NCBI GenBank assembly: GCA_047602305.1
Contig: JASGHO010000001.1
Location: forward strand, 558,001 to 622,000
DNA: 64,000 bases
Direction of reading: 5' to 3'
From: Ancrocorticia sp047602305
Lineage (GTDB): Bacteria > Actinomycetota > Actinomycetes > Actinomycetales > Actinomycetaceae
Below are positions 9,852-18,705 of this stretch, piece after piece. Made by a program: the position numbers and the translations under genes. Each line of letters opens with the position of its first letter. Within the stretch, counting starts at the first letter, position 1. The notes under the pieces are model-generated. The model saw only the letters and a list, made by a program, of their open reading frames with translations, was not told the DNA's origin and did not search any database.

Positions 9852-10919
9852 TCACTCGAAGGCGTTACCGGTGCCGTCCTGGTCGTCATCAAGGCGCTTC
9901 TTGCGCTGCTTGCTTCCCCACATCGAGGTGAACACCGTGACGATGATGGTTCCGATAATGACGATGAGCGACATGACGATGTCCGGCTCGGGGATGAACT
10001 CCAGGAAGCCGTAGCCGTGCGAGGCGTGGATGACGAGCTTGACGGCAATGAAGCCGAGGATGAAGGCCAAGCCGTAGTGCAGGTAGAGCAGCTTGTCCAG
10101 CAGTCCGTCGATGAGGAAGAAGAGCTGGCGTAGGCCGAGCAGGGCGAAGGCGTTGGCCGAGAAGACGATGAACGGCTCCTTGGTGAGGCCGTACACAGCC
10201 GGGATCGAATCCAACGCGAACATGAGGTCGATCGAACCGATGGCGATGATGCACAGCAGTAGCGGTGTCATCCACGACTTGCCCTCGCGGCGTACCAGAA
10301 GCTTCTGGCCCACGTAGCCGTCTGTCACACGGAAGTGCTTGATGGCGAACTTGACGGTGGCGTTCGGCTCGTATTCCTCGTTCTCCAACGCGCCGGGTTC
10401 CTGCACGCCCTCCATGACCTGCTTGATCGCGGTGTAGAGCAAGAAGGCGCCAAAGAGGAAGAACACCCACACGAAGTGCTCAATGATCGTGGCGCCCACC
10501 AGGATGAAGATGAGGCGCATGACCAGGGCCATGACGATGCCGAAAAGCAGCACCTTCTGCTGGTACTTCCGCGGAACACGGAAGGAGGCGATGATGATGA
10601 TGAAGACGAAGATGTTATCGAGGGACAGCGCCTTCTCCGTGAGGAAGCCCGCGAAGTATTCGCCCGCAAAAGTGGAGCCGTGACGTAGGAAGAGAATCCC
10701 TCCGAAGATCACCGCGAAACCGATGTAGATGATCGACCAGATCCCGGCTTCCTTCAACGTTGGCTCATGGGCCTTACGTACGTGGCCAAGGAGGTCGAAG
10801 AGAATGAGAGCCACAATAACAGCGGCGAGGATAATCCACTCCCAGGGATGGACGGCCATCTGCTCGGCTGTCGAAGCAGCCATGGGAAGGGGCCCGTTGA
10901 ATGACAAAACAGAGTGCAA
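9852..10919 (-). CDS. terC: TerC-family integral membrane protein (probable Mn2+ exporter)
   Basis: Integral membrane protein with about nine hydrophobic segments and the TerC signature acids: SLDNIFVF in the first half and the pseudo-repeat FALDSIPAVYGLT in the second. The C-terminus is charged and cytoplasmic (KQRKKRLDDDQ). TerC/Alx proteins export manganese and help metallate exported enzymes; tellurium resistance is the historic name. Start chosen: TTG at 10919, six nt after CGGAGG, giving 355 residues. The longer frame (ATG 10967) would begin inside the upstream riboswitch and has no ribosome site; inner ATGs at 10883 and 10859 also lack one. A probable manganese riboswitch and promoter lie directly upstream, so expression should rise with Mn2+. 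Confidence 0.9.
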   Translation of the reverse strand: MHSVLSFNGPLPMAASTAEQMAVHPWEWIILAAVIVALILFDLLGHVRKAHEPTLKEAGIWSIIYIGFAVIFGGILFLRHGSTFAGEYFAGFLTEKALSLDNIFVFIIIIASFRVPRKYQQKVLLFGIVMALVMRLIFILVGATIIEHFVWVFFLFGAFLLYTAIKQVMEGVQEPGALENEEYEPNATVKFAIKHFRVTDGYVGQKLLVRREGKSWMTPLLLCIIAIGSIDLMFALDSIPAVYGLTKEPFIVFSANAFALLGLRQLFFLIDGLLDKLLYLHYGLAFILGFIAVKLVIHASHGYGFLEFIPEPDIVMSLIVIIGTIIVTVFTSMWGSKQRKKRLDDDQDGTGNAFE

Positions 10920-10948
10920 GATAAGCCTCCGGGTCGACGAAATGATCC

Positions 10949-11036
10949 GAAGGTCTCTTCCCGCCATTTCTGGCCACGGCCCGGACTATTGCTAGTCGTG
11001 ATGACGAACCGATGTTGCGTGGGAATACTCCCCTTC
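10949..11036 (-). ncRNA. yybP-ykoY (manganese) riboswitch in the terC leader
   Basis: On the minus strand the leader begins GAAGGGGAGTATTCCC and ends GGGAAGAGACCTTC. GAAGG pairs with CCTTC (P1) and TTCCC with GGGAA (P2), leaving GGAGTA and GAGA as the facing internal loop; the GGGGAGUA loop is the hallmark of the yybP-ykoY class. The inner part contains the CACGCAAC / GGCCGTGG arms. The class binds Mn2+ and typically controls terC/alx and Mn exporters, as here. A covariance-model search against RF00080 would settle it. Confidence 0.78.
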
Positions 11037-11045
11037 CAGGGGACC

Positions 11046-11074
11046 AGTTTACGGGACCTCAGACCCTTGTCCAG
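11046..11074 (-). promoter_or_regulatory. Probable housekeeping promoter of the riboswitch-terC transcript
   Basis: On the minus strand TGGACA (-35, 11074-11069) and TAAACT (-10, 11051-11046) are separated by 16-17 nt. The predicted start falls a few bases before the first stem of the riboswitch, which supports both calls. Confidence 0.55.
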
Positions 11075-11105
11075 CTTTAGTCCGCCCATACCACTGTCGC
11101 GTCCG

Positions 11106-13181
11106 TTACTTTTGTGCCTGCTGCGAATGCCAGAGTTCGCTCTTCAAGCCCTTGATTTCGTCGCGATAGCGGGCGGCAAGCTCGAACTGAAGCTGCTCGG
11201 CAGCCGCGTGCATCTGCGCCGTGAGATCCGCAATAAGTTGTGTCAGATCACGAGCACCTTCCGTGCGGGCAGCACCCGCCACCGTGGGCGCCTTCCCCTT
11301 CGCGTGCGCCGGTTCCTGCCGGTAGCCACCCTCAAGGAGCTGCTGGGTATCAAGATCCTCCCGCGCAAGCATGTCCGTGACGTCCGCAATCTTCTTACGC
11401 AACGGCTGCGGGTCAATCCCTCGCTCCTCGTTGTAGGCAACTTGCTTGGCTCGGCGGCGATTCGTTTCCTCGATCGCATCGCGCATATTCGGGGTGATGG
11501 TATCTGCGTACATGTGAACCTGACCCGAGACGTTACGAGCCGCACGTCCGATCGTCTGGATCAGCGACGTCGTCGACCTCAAGAAGCCCTGCTTGTCCGC
11601 GTCCAGAATCGACACCAAAGAAACTTCCGGAAGATCCAATCCCTCACGCAGCAGGTTGATGCCCACCAGCACGTCGAACTCACCCAGGCGCAACTCGCGC
11701 AACAGCTCCACGCGGCGCAACGTATCCACATCCGAGTGCATGTACTCCACCCGCACCCCACGATCCGCGAGGTAGTCCGTGAGATCCTCGGCCATCTTCT
11801 TGGTCAGCGTGGTGATGAGCACGCGCTCGTCACGTTCAGCGCGAATCCGCACCTGCTCCAGCAGATCATCAATCTGGCCCTCGGTGGGCTTCACGATAAT
11901 CTCCGGATCCACCAGGCCGGTGGGGCGAATAATCTGCTCCACGAAACCATCGGCCTGCTCCATCTCGTAACGGCCCGGGGTGGCCGAGAGGTAGACAGTC
12001 TGGCCAATGCGCTCCAGGAACTCATCCCACTTGAGTGGGCGATTATCCATCGCCGAGGGCAAACGGAAACCAAACTCCACCAGGGTGCGCTTACGCGACA
12101 TGTCACCCTCATACATGGCCCCGATCTGCGGCACCGTCACGTGCGACTCGTCGAGGATCAGCAGGAAATCATCCGGGAAATAGTCCAGCAGAGTATTCGG
12201 CGGAGTATTCGGCCCGCGCCCATCAATGTGCCGCGAGTAGTTCTCGATACCCGCGCAGGAGCCGATGTTGCGCATCATCTCGATGTCATAAGAAGTGCGC
12301 ATCTCCAAGCGCTGCGCCTCCAACAGCTTGTTCTGGTTGCGCAGATCCGCCAGCCGCTCCTCGAGCTCCGCCTCAATCGTGGACAGAGCCCGTTCCATGC
12401 GCTCCGGGCCCGCCACGTAGTGCGAAGCCGGGAACACGTGCGCCGTGTTCGTCTGGCGCACCACGTTGCCCGTCAGCGGGTGCAGCAACGAAATCGAATC
12501 GATCTCGTCCCCGAAGAACTCAATGCGAATCGCCAGCTCCTCGTACACCGGAATGATCTCGACGGTATCCCCGCGCACCCGGAAAGTGCCGCGAGTAAAG
12601 GCAATGTCATTGCGCGTGTACTGCATTCCCACGAAGGTACGCAGCAACTCATCCCGATCAAGATGCTGCCCCACCTGCACCTGCACCATACGCGCCACGT
12701 ATTCCTGCGGGGTGCCCAGGCCATAGATGCAGGAAACGGAGGCCACCACCACGGTATCGCGGCGCGTCAGCAAACTATTCGTGGCCGAATGCCGCAGCCG
12801 CTCCACCTCGTCATTAATCGACGAATCCTTCTCAATGAAGGTATCCGTTTGCGGCACGTAGGCCTCAGGCTGGTAATAGTCGTAGTACGAGACGAAATAC
12901 TCAACCGCATTATTCGGCAGCAGCTCGCGGAACTCCGCGGCCATCTGCGCCGCCAGCGTCTTATTCGGCTCGATAATCAAGGTGGGGCGCTGCACCTGCT
13001 CGATGAGCCACGCCGTCGTCGCTGATTTTCCCGTTCCCGTGGCGCCCAACAGCACAACGTCCTTCTCACCGGCGTTAATACGTTCGGTCAGCTCGGCAAT
13101 CGCCTGGGGCTGATCGCCCGCCGGGGTGTACTCGGAAATGACCTCAAAGGGCGCTTCACTTCTCACAAGCTCGGGAATCAT
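11106..13181 (-). CDS. uvrB: Excinuclease ABC subunit B
   Basis: 691 residues, full length. UvrB is the DNA-loading helicase-like subunit of nucleotide excision repair; it verifies damage delivered by UvrA and recruits UvrC. Seen: Walker A GATGTGKS (46-53), the beta-hairpin region with YYDYYQPEAYVPQTDTFIEKD-type sequence (about 99-120), helicase motif VI QTIGRAARN, and a C-terminal UVR coiled-coil motif (LQFELAARYRDEIKGLK, about 660-685) that contacts UvrC. ATG start with a LexA-like palindrome 10-31 bp upstream, so damage induction is likely. It precedes terC on the same strand, but terC has its own promoter. Confidence 0.98.
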   Translation of the reverse strand: MIPELVRSEAPFEVISEYTPAGDQPQAIAELTERINAGEKDVVLLGATGTGKSATTAWLIEQVQRPTLIIEPNKTLAAQMAAEFRELLPNNAVEYFVSYYDYYQPEAYVPQTDTFIEKDSSINDEVERLRHSATNSLLTRRDTVVVASVSCIYGLGTPQEYVARMVQVQVGQHLDRDELLRTFVGMQYTRNDIAFTRGTFRVRGDTVEIIPVYEELAIRIEFFGDEIDSISLLHPLTGNVVRQTNTAHVFPASHYVAGPERMERALSTIEAELEERLADLRNQNKLLEAQRLEMRTSYDIEMMRNIGSCAGIENYSRHIDGRGPNTPPNTLLDYFPDDFLLILDESHVTVPQIGAMYEGDMSRKRTLVEFGFRLPSAMDNRPLKWDEFLERIGQTVYLSATPGRYEMEQADGFVEQIIRPTGLVDPEIIVKPTEGQIDDLLEQVRIRAERDERVLITTLTKKMAEDLTDYLADRGVRVEYMHSDVDTLRRVELLRELRLGEFDVLVGINLLREGLDLPEVSLVSILDADKQGFLRSTTSLIQTIGRAARNVSGQVHMYADTITPNMRDAIEETNRRRAKQVAYNEERGIDPQPLRKKIADVTDMLAREDLDTQQLLEGGYRQEPAHAKGKAPTVAGAARTEGARDLTQLIADLTAQMHAAAEQLQFELAARYRDEIKGLKSELWHSQQAQK

Positions 13182-13190
13182 GCGTCCATA

Positions 13191-13212
13191 CTACCGAAAT
13201 AATTTTCGGTAG
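13191..13212. promoter_or_regulatory. LexA-type (SOS) palindrome upstream of uvrB
   Basis: CTACCGAAA and TTTCGGTAG form perfect 9-bp arms around TAAT. The core CGAAA-N4-TTTCG keeps the 5-4-5 geometry of the Gram-positive SOS box CGAAC-N4-GTTCG, with one symmetric change. The position next to a repair gene supports LexA control. No lexA gene is in the window. Confidence 0.55.
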
Positions 13213-13309
13213 ACGACAGACATCACTTTCGCCTGCCGCGCAATAGCCCGGAGTACCTAGACTTTTCTCAGACACTGCCCGGAAGATGGGGACAGATATA
13301 AGGAGTGTC

Positions 13310-15313
13310 ATGTCTGAATCTCACACCCCGCGGGAATCCAGCCCGTGGGATCCATCCCCTACCGAGGCGCCTCGCAACAAACGCACCTCGTCAAGCGCTC
13401 CCACCAAGAGTCGCTTTCGCAGCCCCTCCGGCAGATCCCGGAAGAACAACGAGAATCACTCATGGAGGTCCGAAGGCGTCGAAGGCTCCGCACGAGAATC
13501 GGGCGGCCGCAAGCGCTCGTGGCGGCGCATCATCATCACCGGTTTCATCCTGTGGATACTCGGCTTCATGGGCCTTTCGTGGGCCCAGGAAACGCTCAAC
13601 CCCATCGTCTCGCTCCCCTACAACGAGTACTACTCGCAGCTCGCCAACAACAACGTGAAGACGGTGTCCTCGCGCGGCGACACCATCGAGGGCGAGTTGC
13701 GTTCCGCCACCAGTTACGACGGCGTCACATCGCACCAGTTCGTCACCGAACGCCCCACTTGGGCCGACGACGACATGGCGCAGGTTCTCGCAACCAACAA
13801 GGTGAAGATCACCGCCGTTTCGCCCATCACTCGAAGCAACCCGTTCGTCACCCTCATCTTCTCCTTCCTGCCCATCATCCTGCTGCTCGGATTCTGGTAC
13901 TGGATGATGTCACGGCAAATGAAGGGCGGGCCCTCCGGGCTCTTCGGAGGAAAGAATCACCAGCCCATCGATCCCGACGCCAACCGCGTGACGTTTGACG
14001 ACGTCGCCGGAATCGACGAGGTGGAAGATCAGCTGCGCGAAGTCGTGGACATGCTCAACCATCCCGAGAAGTACACCCGGCTCGGTGCCAAGATCCCGCG
14101 CGGCATTCTGCTGGAAGGCGGCCCGGGCACCGGCAAGACACTGCTGGCGCGCGCCACCGCAGGCGAGGCCGGGGTTCCCTTCTTCTCTGTCTCGGCGGCA
14201 GAAATCGGTGGAATCCTCGCCGGTAAGGGAGCATCGGACGTGCGCAGCCTGTTTGAGGCGGCCCGCAAGGTGGCTCCGGCCATCGTGTTCATCGACGAGA
14301 TTGATGCCATCGGCCGCTCCCGCTCCTCCGCCAGCTCCATCGGCTCCAACGAGGACCGCGAACAGACCCTCAACCAGGTGCTCACCGAAATGGACGGCTT
14401 CACCGCCACCGACAACATCATCGTGGTGGCCGCAACCAACCGCGCCGACGTGCTCGACTCCGCGCTTACACGCGCCGGACGCTTCGACCGCACCATCACC
14501 GTCTCTCCCCCGGACCAGAAGGGCCGCGAGCAGATTCTCAAGGTGCACACTCGTGGGCGGCCGATTGACGCCACCGTGTCCCTCGATGCGATTTCACGAA
14601 CCACGCCGGGCCTTACCGGCGCCGATCTCGCCAACCTCGTCAACGAGGCCTCGCTGCTGGCCGCGCGCCGCGGCGCCGGCACCATCAAGACCTCGGACTT
14701 CACCAACGCGTTGGAGACAATCCAGCTCGGCGTACAGCGCTCGGTGATGATGGACCCGGAGGAGCTCAAGCGCACCGCCTGGCACGAGGCCGGGCACGCC
14801 CTGCTCGGTATGATCCAGCCGGGCGCCGATCCGGTCCGCAAGATCTCCATCATTCCGCGTGGGCGGGCGCTCGGCGTCACGCTCTCCACCCCGGAAGCGG
14901 ACAAGTATGGCTACGACAAGGACTACCTGCGCGGCCGCATCATCGGCGCGCTCGGCGGCATGGCTGCCGAAGAGGTAATTCTCGGCGTGGTGACCACCGG
15001 CGCCGAATCCGACCTCCAGACCGCCACGGGCATCGCCCGCCAGATGTTCGGGCGCTGGGGCATGTCCGACACCATCGGCCCCATCCAAGTTTACCCCCGC
15101 GAAGGCGATCCCCGCTCCGCGGGAGCATCGGACGCGCTGCTCGAGGCCGTCGATGACGAAGTGCGCGCGCTCCTCAGCGAATGCTACGAGGAGGCGAAGC
15201 GGCTCTTGCTGGAGCACGCCGACCAGCACAAGGCACTCGTTGACGCGCTCATGGAACACGAGACACTCGACGAAGCCGACGCCTACCGGGTGGCTGGGAT
15301 CGAGCGTAAGTAG
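13310..15313 (+). CDS. ftsH: ATP-dependent zinc metalloprotease FtsH
   Basis: Membrane AAA+ protease that degrades damaged or regulatory membrane and cytosolic proteins. Start ATG 13310 follows AAGGAG by four bases (eight codons inside the longest frame); 667 residues. A basic, Ser/Arg-rich cytoplasmic head of about 70 residues precedes TM1 (IIITGFILWILGFMGLSW), an extracytoplasmic domain, TM2 (near 180-200, LIFSFLPIILLLGFW), AAA module with Walker A GGPGTGKT (about 269), Walker B VFIDEID (about 325), SRH ending RAGRFDR, and zinc site HEAGH (about 491) with the downstream Asp ligand in ESDLQTA. The long basic head is unusual compared with E. coli FtsH. A single gene flanked by divergent uvrB and convergent coaE. 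Confidence 0.95.
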   Translation: MSESHTPRESSPWDPSPTEAPRNKRTSSSAPTKSRFRSPSGRSRKNNENHSWRSEGVEGSARESGGRKRSWRRIIITGFILWILGFMGLSWAQETLNPIVSLPYNEYYSQLANNNVKTVSSRGDTIEGELRSATSYDGVTSHQFVTERPTWADDDMAQVLATNKVKITAVSPITRSNPFVTLIFSFLPIILLLGFWYWMMSRQMKGGPSGLFGGKNHQPIDPDANRVTFDDVAGIDEVEDQLREVVDMLNHPEKYTRLGAKIPRGILLEGGPGTGKTLLARATAGEAGVPFFSVSAAEIGGILAGKGASDVRSLFEAARKVAPAIVFIDEIDAIGRSRSSASSIGSNEDREQTLNQVLTEMDGFTATDNIIVVAATNRADVLDSALTRAGRFDRTITVSPPDQKGREQILKVHTRGRPIDATVSLDAISRTTPGLTGADLANLVNEASLLAARRGAGTIKTSDFTNALETIQLGVQRSVMMDPEELKRTAWHEAGHALLGMIQPGADPVRKISIIPRGRALGVTLSTPEADKYGYDKDYLRGRIIGALGGMAAEEVILGVVTTGAESDLQTATGIARQMFGRWGMSDTIGPIQVYPREGDPRSAGASDALLEAVDDEVRALLSECYEEAKRLLLEHADQHKALVDALMEHETLDEADAYRVAGIERK

Positions 15314-15326
15314 TGCATCGCTAGTT

Positions 15327-15386
15327 GTGGCCTCCACAGTGACATCGTTCGCCGTATGCGGCGCGGTGTGTCACGGTGGAGGCCAC
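15327..15386. terminator. Long hairpin between ftsH and coaE
   Basis: GTGGCCTCCAC (15327-15337) pairs perfectly with GTGGAGGCCAC (15376-15386), extended inward by GTGACA/TGTCAC and an inner CGCC/GGCG stem. It lies between convergent gene ends and can terminate both transcripts. Confidence 0.75.
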
Positions 15387-15394
15387 TCCTGTGT

Positions 15395-15988
15395 CTAGGC
15401 CTGCGAAATCGTGGCCCAGAACGCCTCGACCTGCTTGTGTAGGTCCTCCGGCGTTCCCGAATTATCCAGCCACACATCCGCCAAGGCCCGCAGTTCACTC
15501 TCATCCACCTGCGCGGCAATCCGCGCGCGTGCGTCCGCTTCATCCATGCCGCGTGTTTCGGTGAGGCGGCGAACACGCGTCTCCACATCGGCGTGCACCA
15601 CCACCCGAAGATCAAAAGAATCGCGCCGCTCACTCGTGGCCAAGAGCGCGATATCCACGATGGCAACCCCATCCGGATGAGCGCGGCGATACTCCGCAAG
15701 ATCCGCGTCGATCTTCTCCCAGGTGCGGGGATGAACAATCGCATTCAAGTGGGCCAGCTCTGCCGGGTCGTTGAAGACGATACGAGCCAGCGCTGCGCGA
15801 TCAACAACACCGGAGGTGACCACCTCGGGCCAGCGGGCGGCGACGTCGTCGACCCCGGGAGAACCGGGCGCAAGGACGGACCGGGCCGCTTCGTCGACGT
15901 CGAATATCTCAGCCCCAAGGCCGCGAAGCAGCGTGGAAACCGTGGACTTTCCCGAGCCAATTCCACCCGTCAGCGCGATCGTCAGCAT
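15395..15988 (-). CDS. coaE: Dephospho-CoA kinase
   Basis: 197 residues. Catalyses the last step of coenzyme A synthesis, phosphorylating the 3'-hydroxyl of the dephospho-CoA ribose with ATP in the cytoplasm. Seen: P-loop GGIGSGKST at 8-16, the acid-bearing EIFDVDEAAR segment, the LNAIVHPRTW helix and the LVVHAD-like / RRLTETRGMDEADARARIAAQ lid region, all typical of CoaE. It begins four bases after the end of the preceding large membrane-protein gene on the same strand, so the two are probably cotranscribed. The neighbourhood rpsA-coaE-uvrB is conserved in actinobacteria. Confidence 0.96.
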   Translation of the reverse strand: MLTIALTGGIGSGKSTVSTLLRGLGAEIFDVDEAARSVLAPGSPGVDDVAARWPEVVTSGVVDRAALARIVFNDPAELAHLNAIVHPRTWEKIDADLAEYRRAHPDGVAIVDIALLATSERRDSFDLRVVVHADVETRVRRLTETRGMDEADARARIAAQVDESELRALADVWLDNSGTPEDLHKQVEAFWATISQA

Positions 15989-15992
15989 GCCG

Positions 15993-18548
15993 TCACTGTT
16001 CCTTCTGCGTTGGGTGCCGTAGCTCTTGATCGCTCACGATCAGCGCTTGCAGCAGCGGCACGAAAAGAATCGCTGCCATTCCGGGCAGGACAATTCCCGA
16101 GTCGTTGAGTGCAAAGGCCAACACCAAGCAGGTTCCATTCGCCAGCAGCGCCGGTTTCAGAGCCGGAAGGCGCACAACGAGCGGGGGTAGGGCATCGCCT
16201 TCGCTCGGAGCGAGCCAGCCCCAGAGCCGGTCGATCAGGCCCAAGGGATAGCGAGTCCACCCCGTGCGCTTGGCCACCGGACGCGTGCGCAACGCATGAA
16301 TCAACGCGAGAGCGATGAGAAGAATCGCGGCGAGAACCACCCAGCGGTGCGTGGACCCCATGAGCAGGCGAAGATTGGTGCCAAGCTTGCGCGTGATGAC
16401 CTCGAAAAGCTCACCGTCCGCAATCGACTGCACGAAACGGCCCAGATGAGAGCGCGCGGCAGGCGGGCGCATCCAGTCCGCGATCGCAATACCCGCGGCG
16501 GCCACCACCGTCACCACACCAATGATGGCGACGCGCACGAAGGACATCTGGAAACGCCCAACGAGCGCAATGAGGACGAGCAGCGCGGGGACGAAGGAGA
16601 GAACACCGCCGAAGTCGGCGCCCATGGAGGGCAAGGCATCCACCGCGGCCACCCACAAACCGATGCCACCAACCAGCAGCACCGCTGGCCAACGCCCGCG
16701 CAATCGGCCTTTTCGACGGTCCCGTAGCCAGACGCCAAGAAATGCCAGAACCGTCAGCGTACCCGTCGCAAGCAACGCAAACGCCTCGTTGCCCACCCCA
16801 TAGAAGCGGGCCGCATTGAGCAGGTTGAAGCCCACGGGCGAATCGGCCATGAGACGGGAGCCTGTGGCGGCGTCCGCCAGGAAGACAACCGCGGTGAGGG
16901 TAGAAAGAAGGAGCAACGGCGCCGCGATATGCCAGCGTCGCGCCGCCAGCGCCGCATACGCCACGCCACCGGCCACCAGCCAACTCCCGCCGATGAGGGC
17001 AAGTTTGGCGAAGCTGGTATTCCACCAGGGCAACGCGTTGAGAAGAAGACTCACTACCGGGACAGAGGCCAACGTGACACCCAGCCACATCCAAAGCGTG
17101 CGAATGCGCGGATGTTTGGCGAGATATTGGGCCGGGCGGCGGGCCAGCAGCACCAGCGACAGCACGAAATAACCGACGGCGCCCCAGGTGAGGAAACGAA
17201 TGAACTCGCCACGAGTCATGCGCATAGCGCTGGCATGCCTGCCCTGATCCGCGAGGTCGTCCAGCCGCTGCGTGAAACACTCGCCATCCGGAGCGCAAGT
17301 GGGTGACGTCAGCTCGCGCGCCAGCATGGGGGTGCCGGTCAGCTCGGGTGCGTCCTCAATGCCAAGCCACGACAGGAGCATCGGCGTCAGGTCGGAGAGT
17401 TGAACCACGCCACGCTGGCGCACCGAATCCGAGTAGCCGATGCTGGGAGGGAGAGGGCTGGTGGTAACGGCCGGTTTGTCAGTGGCGCTGGCGTCGTCGT
17501 TCATATTTGTACTGTCCGCGCCCAGGGCCGCGGCGCCAGGAACATCCGCAGCAACAACCATCTGCATGTAACGCAACGAATCAACATCGGTGAGGGAAAC
17601 GAGCAGCACCCGGGTGCCGGGGGCAAGCGCACTGACGACGGTCTCGACGCGGGCAGCGTTGAGGTCGGCGGCGGCCGCCGACTCCTGCTGCTCCCGTTCG
17701 GGCGATTGCAGGCCCAAACGGGTCGCGAGCCAGCGGGTGATCGAGGAGTAGTCCACCGGATAGGCGTCAACGACCGTCACATCAAACTCGGCCGCGGACT
17801 GCGACACCCGTTCCGCGAGCGACTCGTTCGAACGTGGGGCAAGAAGATAGTTGCCCGGCACGACGCCGTCGCCGGTAGCCAGTACGTGAGCGGCGCCGGG
17901 GCCAATGGGGCGGCTGGTCACGCCGGAATCGCTAAGAATCTGAGCAAATGTGCCCAACTGGGCGGAGGCCCGGGAGGCACTAATCGTCGTTTGATACTCA
18001 CCCCAACGAGCCAGACTGCGGCCCGGAAGAACCCACTGCTGCCCGCACATCCACGGCCGCGACAACGCGACGGGAGCCGTCTGGCGGCCAGCCGACAGCG
18101 CAAGCCACGAATCCAACGGGCACGATCCCCCACGCGAAATGACGGGCACCATATTCGCCATCGTCCCGGAGGCGGCAAGGGCAGCGATAGCGGGAGTCTG
18201 CGCCGGATCAAACGAGTCCCAGCGCAGACCCCCGGTCATAATGACAACGACGGGGGGAAGATCTACGGGCGTAATCTCGGGGGGTGCAGGGTCGGCGGGA
18301 GGTTGTTCGGTACTTGTCGGCTCCCCCGGGTCGGAATTCGGTGAGTACTCGGGGGTGTCCTGAGTGACGGCTGTAGTAGCCAAGTCCGACGGATCATCCA
18401 CCGACTCGGCAGGCACTGTTTCAGCTGGCGCAGTTTCAACAGACGCAGCCACAGCAACAACGCCGGGTACTCCCACGAGTATCCCAACCAACGCCAGGAA
18501 GACGCAGAGAAGGCGCACAATTCGCGCCGCATTGTTCGTGCTCGTCAC
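15993..18548 (-). CDS. Alkaline-phosphatase-superfamily-like multi-pass membrane protein
   Basis: 851 residues from GTG 18548, which has GAGAGGGG five nt upstream; a GTG eight codons earlier lacks a site. Seen: signal-anchor region; a Ser/Thr/Glu/Pro-rich linker (about 35-90); an extracytoplasmic alkaline-phosphatase/sulfatase-like domain opening with VVIMTGGLRWDSFD and ISRGGSCPLDSW, and closing with VVQLSDLTPMLLSWLGIED; then about twelve hydrophobic helices through the C-terminal half. The fold assignment rests on the beta-strand plus TP-A-ALA pattern; the canonical metal ligands are not all evident, so activity may be lost. Homologues are widespread in actinobacteria next to cell-envelope or CoA genes, without a proven function known to me. 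A role in envelope polymer modification is plausible inference only. Confidence 0.7.
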   Translation of the reverse strand: MTSTNNAARIVRLLCVFLALVGILVGVPGVVAVAASVETAPAETVPAESVDDPSDLATTAVTQDTPEYSPNSDPGEPTSTEQPPADPAPPEITPVDLPPVVVIMTGGLRWDSFDPAQTPAIAALAASGTMANMVPVISRGGSCPLDSWLALSAGRQTAPVALSRPWMCGQQWVLPGRSLARWGEYQTTISASRASAQLGTFAQILSDSGVTSRPIGPGAAHVLATGDGVVPGNYLLAPRSNESLAERVSQSAAEFDVTVVDAYPVDYSSITRWLATRLGLQSPEREQQESAAAADLNAARVETVVSALAPGTRVLLVSLTDVDSLRYMQMVVAADVPGAAALGADSTNMNDDASATDKPAVTTSPLPPSIGYSDSVRQRGVVQLSDLTPMLLSWLGIEDAPELTGTPMLARELTSPTCAPDGECFTQRLDDLADQGRHASAMRMTRGEFIRFLTWGAVGYFVLSLVLLARRPAQYLAKHPRIRTLWMWLGVTLASVPVVSLLLNALPWWNTSFAKLALIGGSWLVAGGVAYAALAARRWHIAAPLLLLSTLTAVVFLADAATGSRLMADSPVGFNLLNAARFYGVGNEAFALLATGTLTVLAFLGVWLRDRRKGRLRGRWPAVLLVGGIGLWVAAVDALPSMGADFGGVLSFVPALLVLIALVGRFQMSFVRVAIIGVVTVVAAAGIAIADWMRPPAARSHLGRFVQSIADGELFEVITRKLGTNLRLLMGSTHRWVVLAAILLIALALIHALRTRPVAKRTGWTRYPLGLIDRLWGWLAPSEGDALPPLVVRLPALKPALLANGTCLVLAFALNDSGIVLPGMAAILFVPLLQALIVSDQELRHPTQKEQ

Positions 18549-18599
18549 TGTTGCCCCTCTCTGATCTCTCACAGTATATTCAGTGACCTCGAGAAAAGC

Positions 18600-18631
18600 G
18601 GGAGGGCACGGAAAATACTCCGTGCCCTCCC
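18600..18631 (-). terminator. Rho-independent terminator after the M20 amidohydrolase gene
   Basis: GGGAGGGCACGG pairs with CCGTGCCCTCCC around an 8-nt loop; on the minus strand it is followed by CGCTTTTCTCG. It separates the M20 gene from the downstream membrane-protein gene. Confidence 0.8.
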
Positions 18632-18705
18632 GAGCATTTCATCACACTAGTATGTCAATAGCTGGTTGGATCACTGACTACATTGCTGTGGTACACACTT
18701 GGGTT

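Noticed and set aside
9852..10967. TerC start at ATG 10967
   Set aside because: It would lie inside the riboswitch stem and has no ribosome site; TTG 10919 has CGGAGG at good spacing.
10914..13025. 703-codon plus-strand frame opposite uvrB
   Set aside because: His/Arg/Leu-rich antisense translation without any domain; uvrB is unambiguous.
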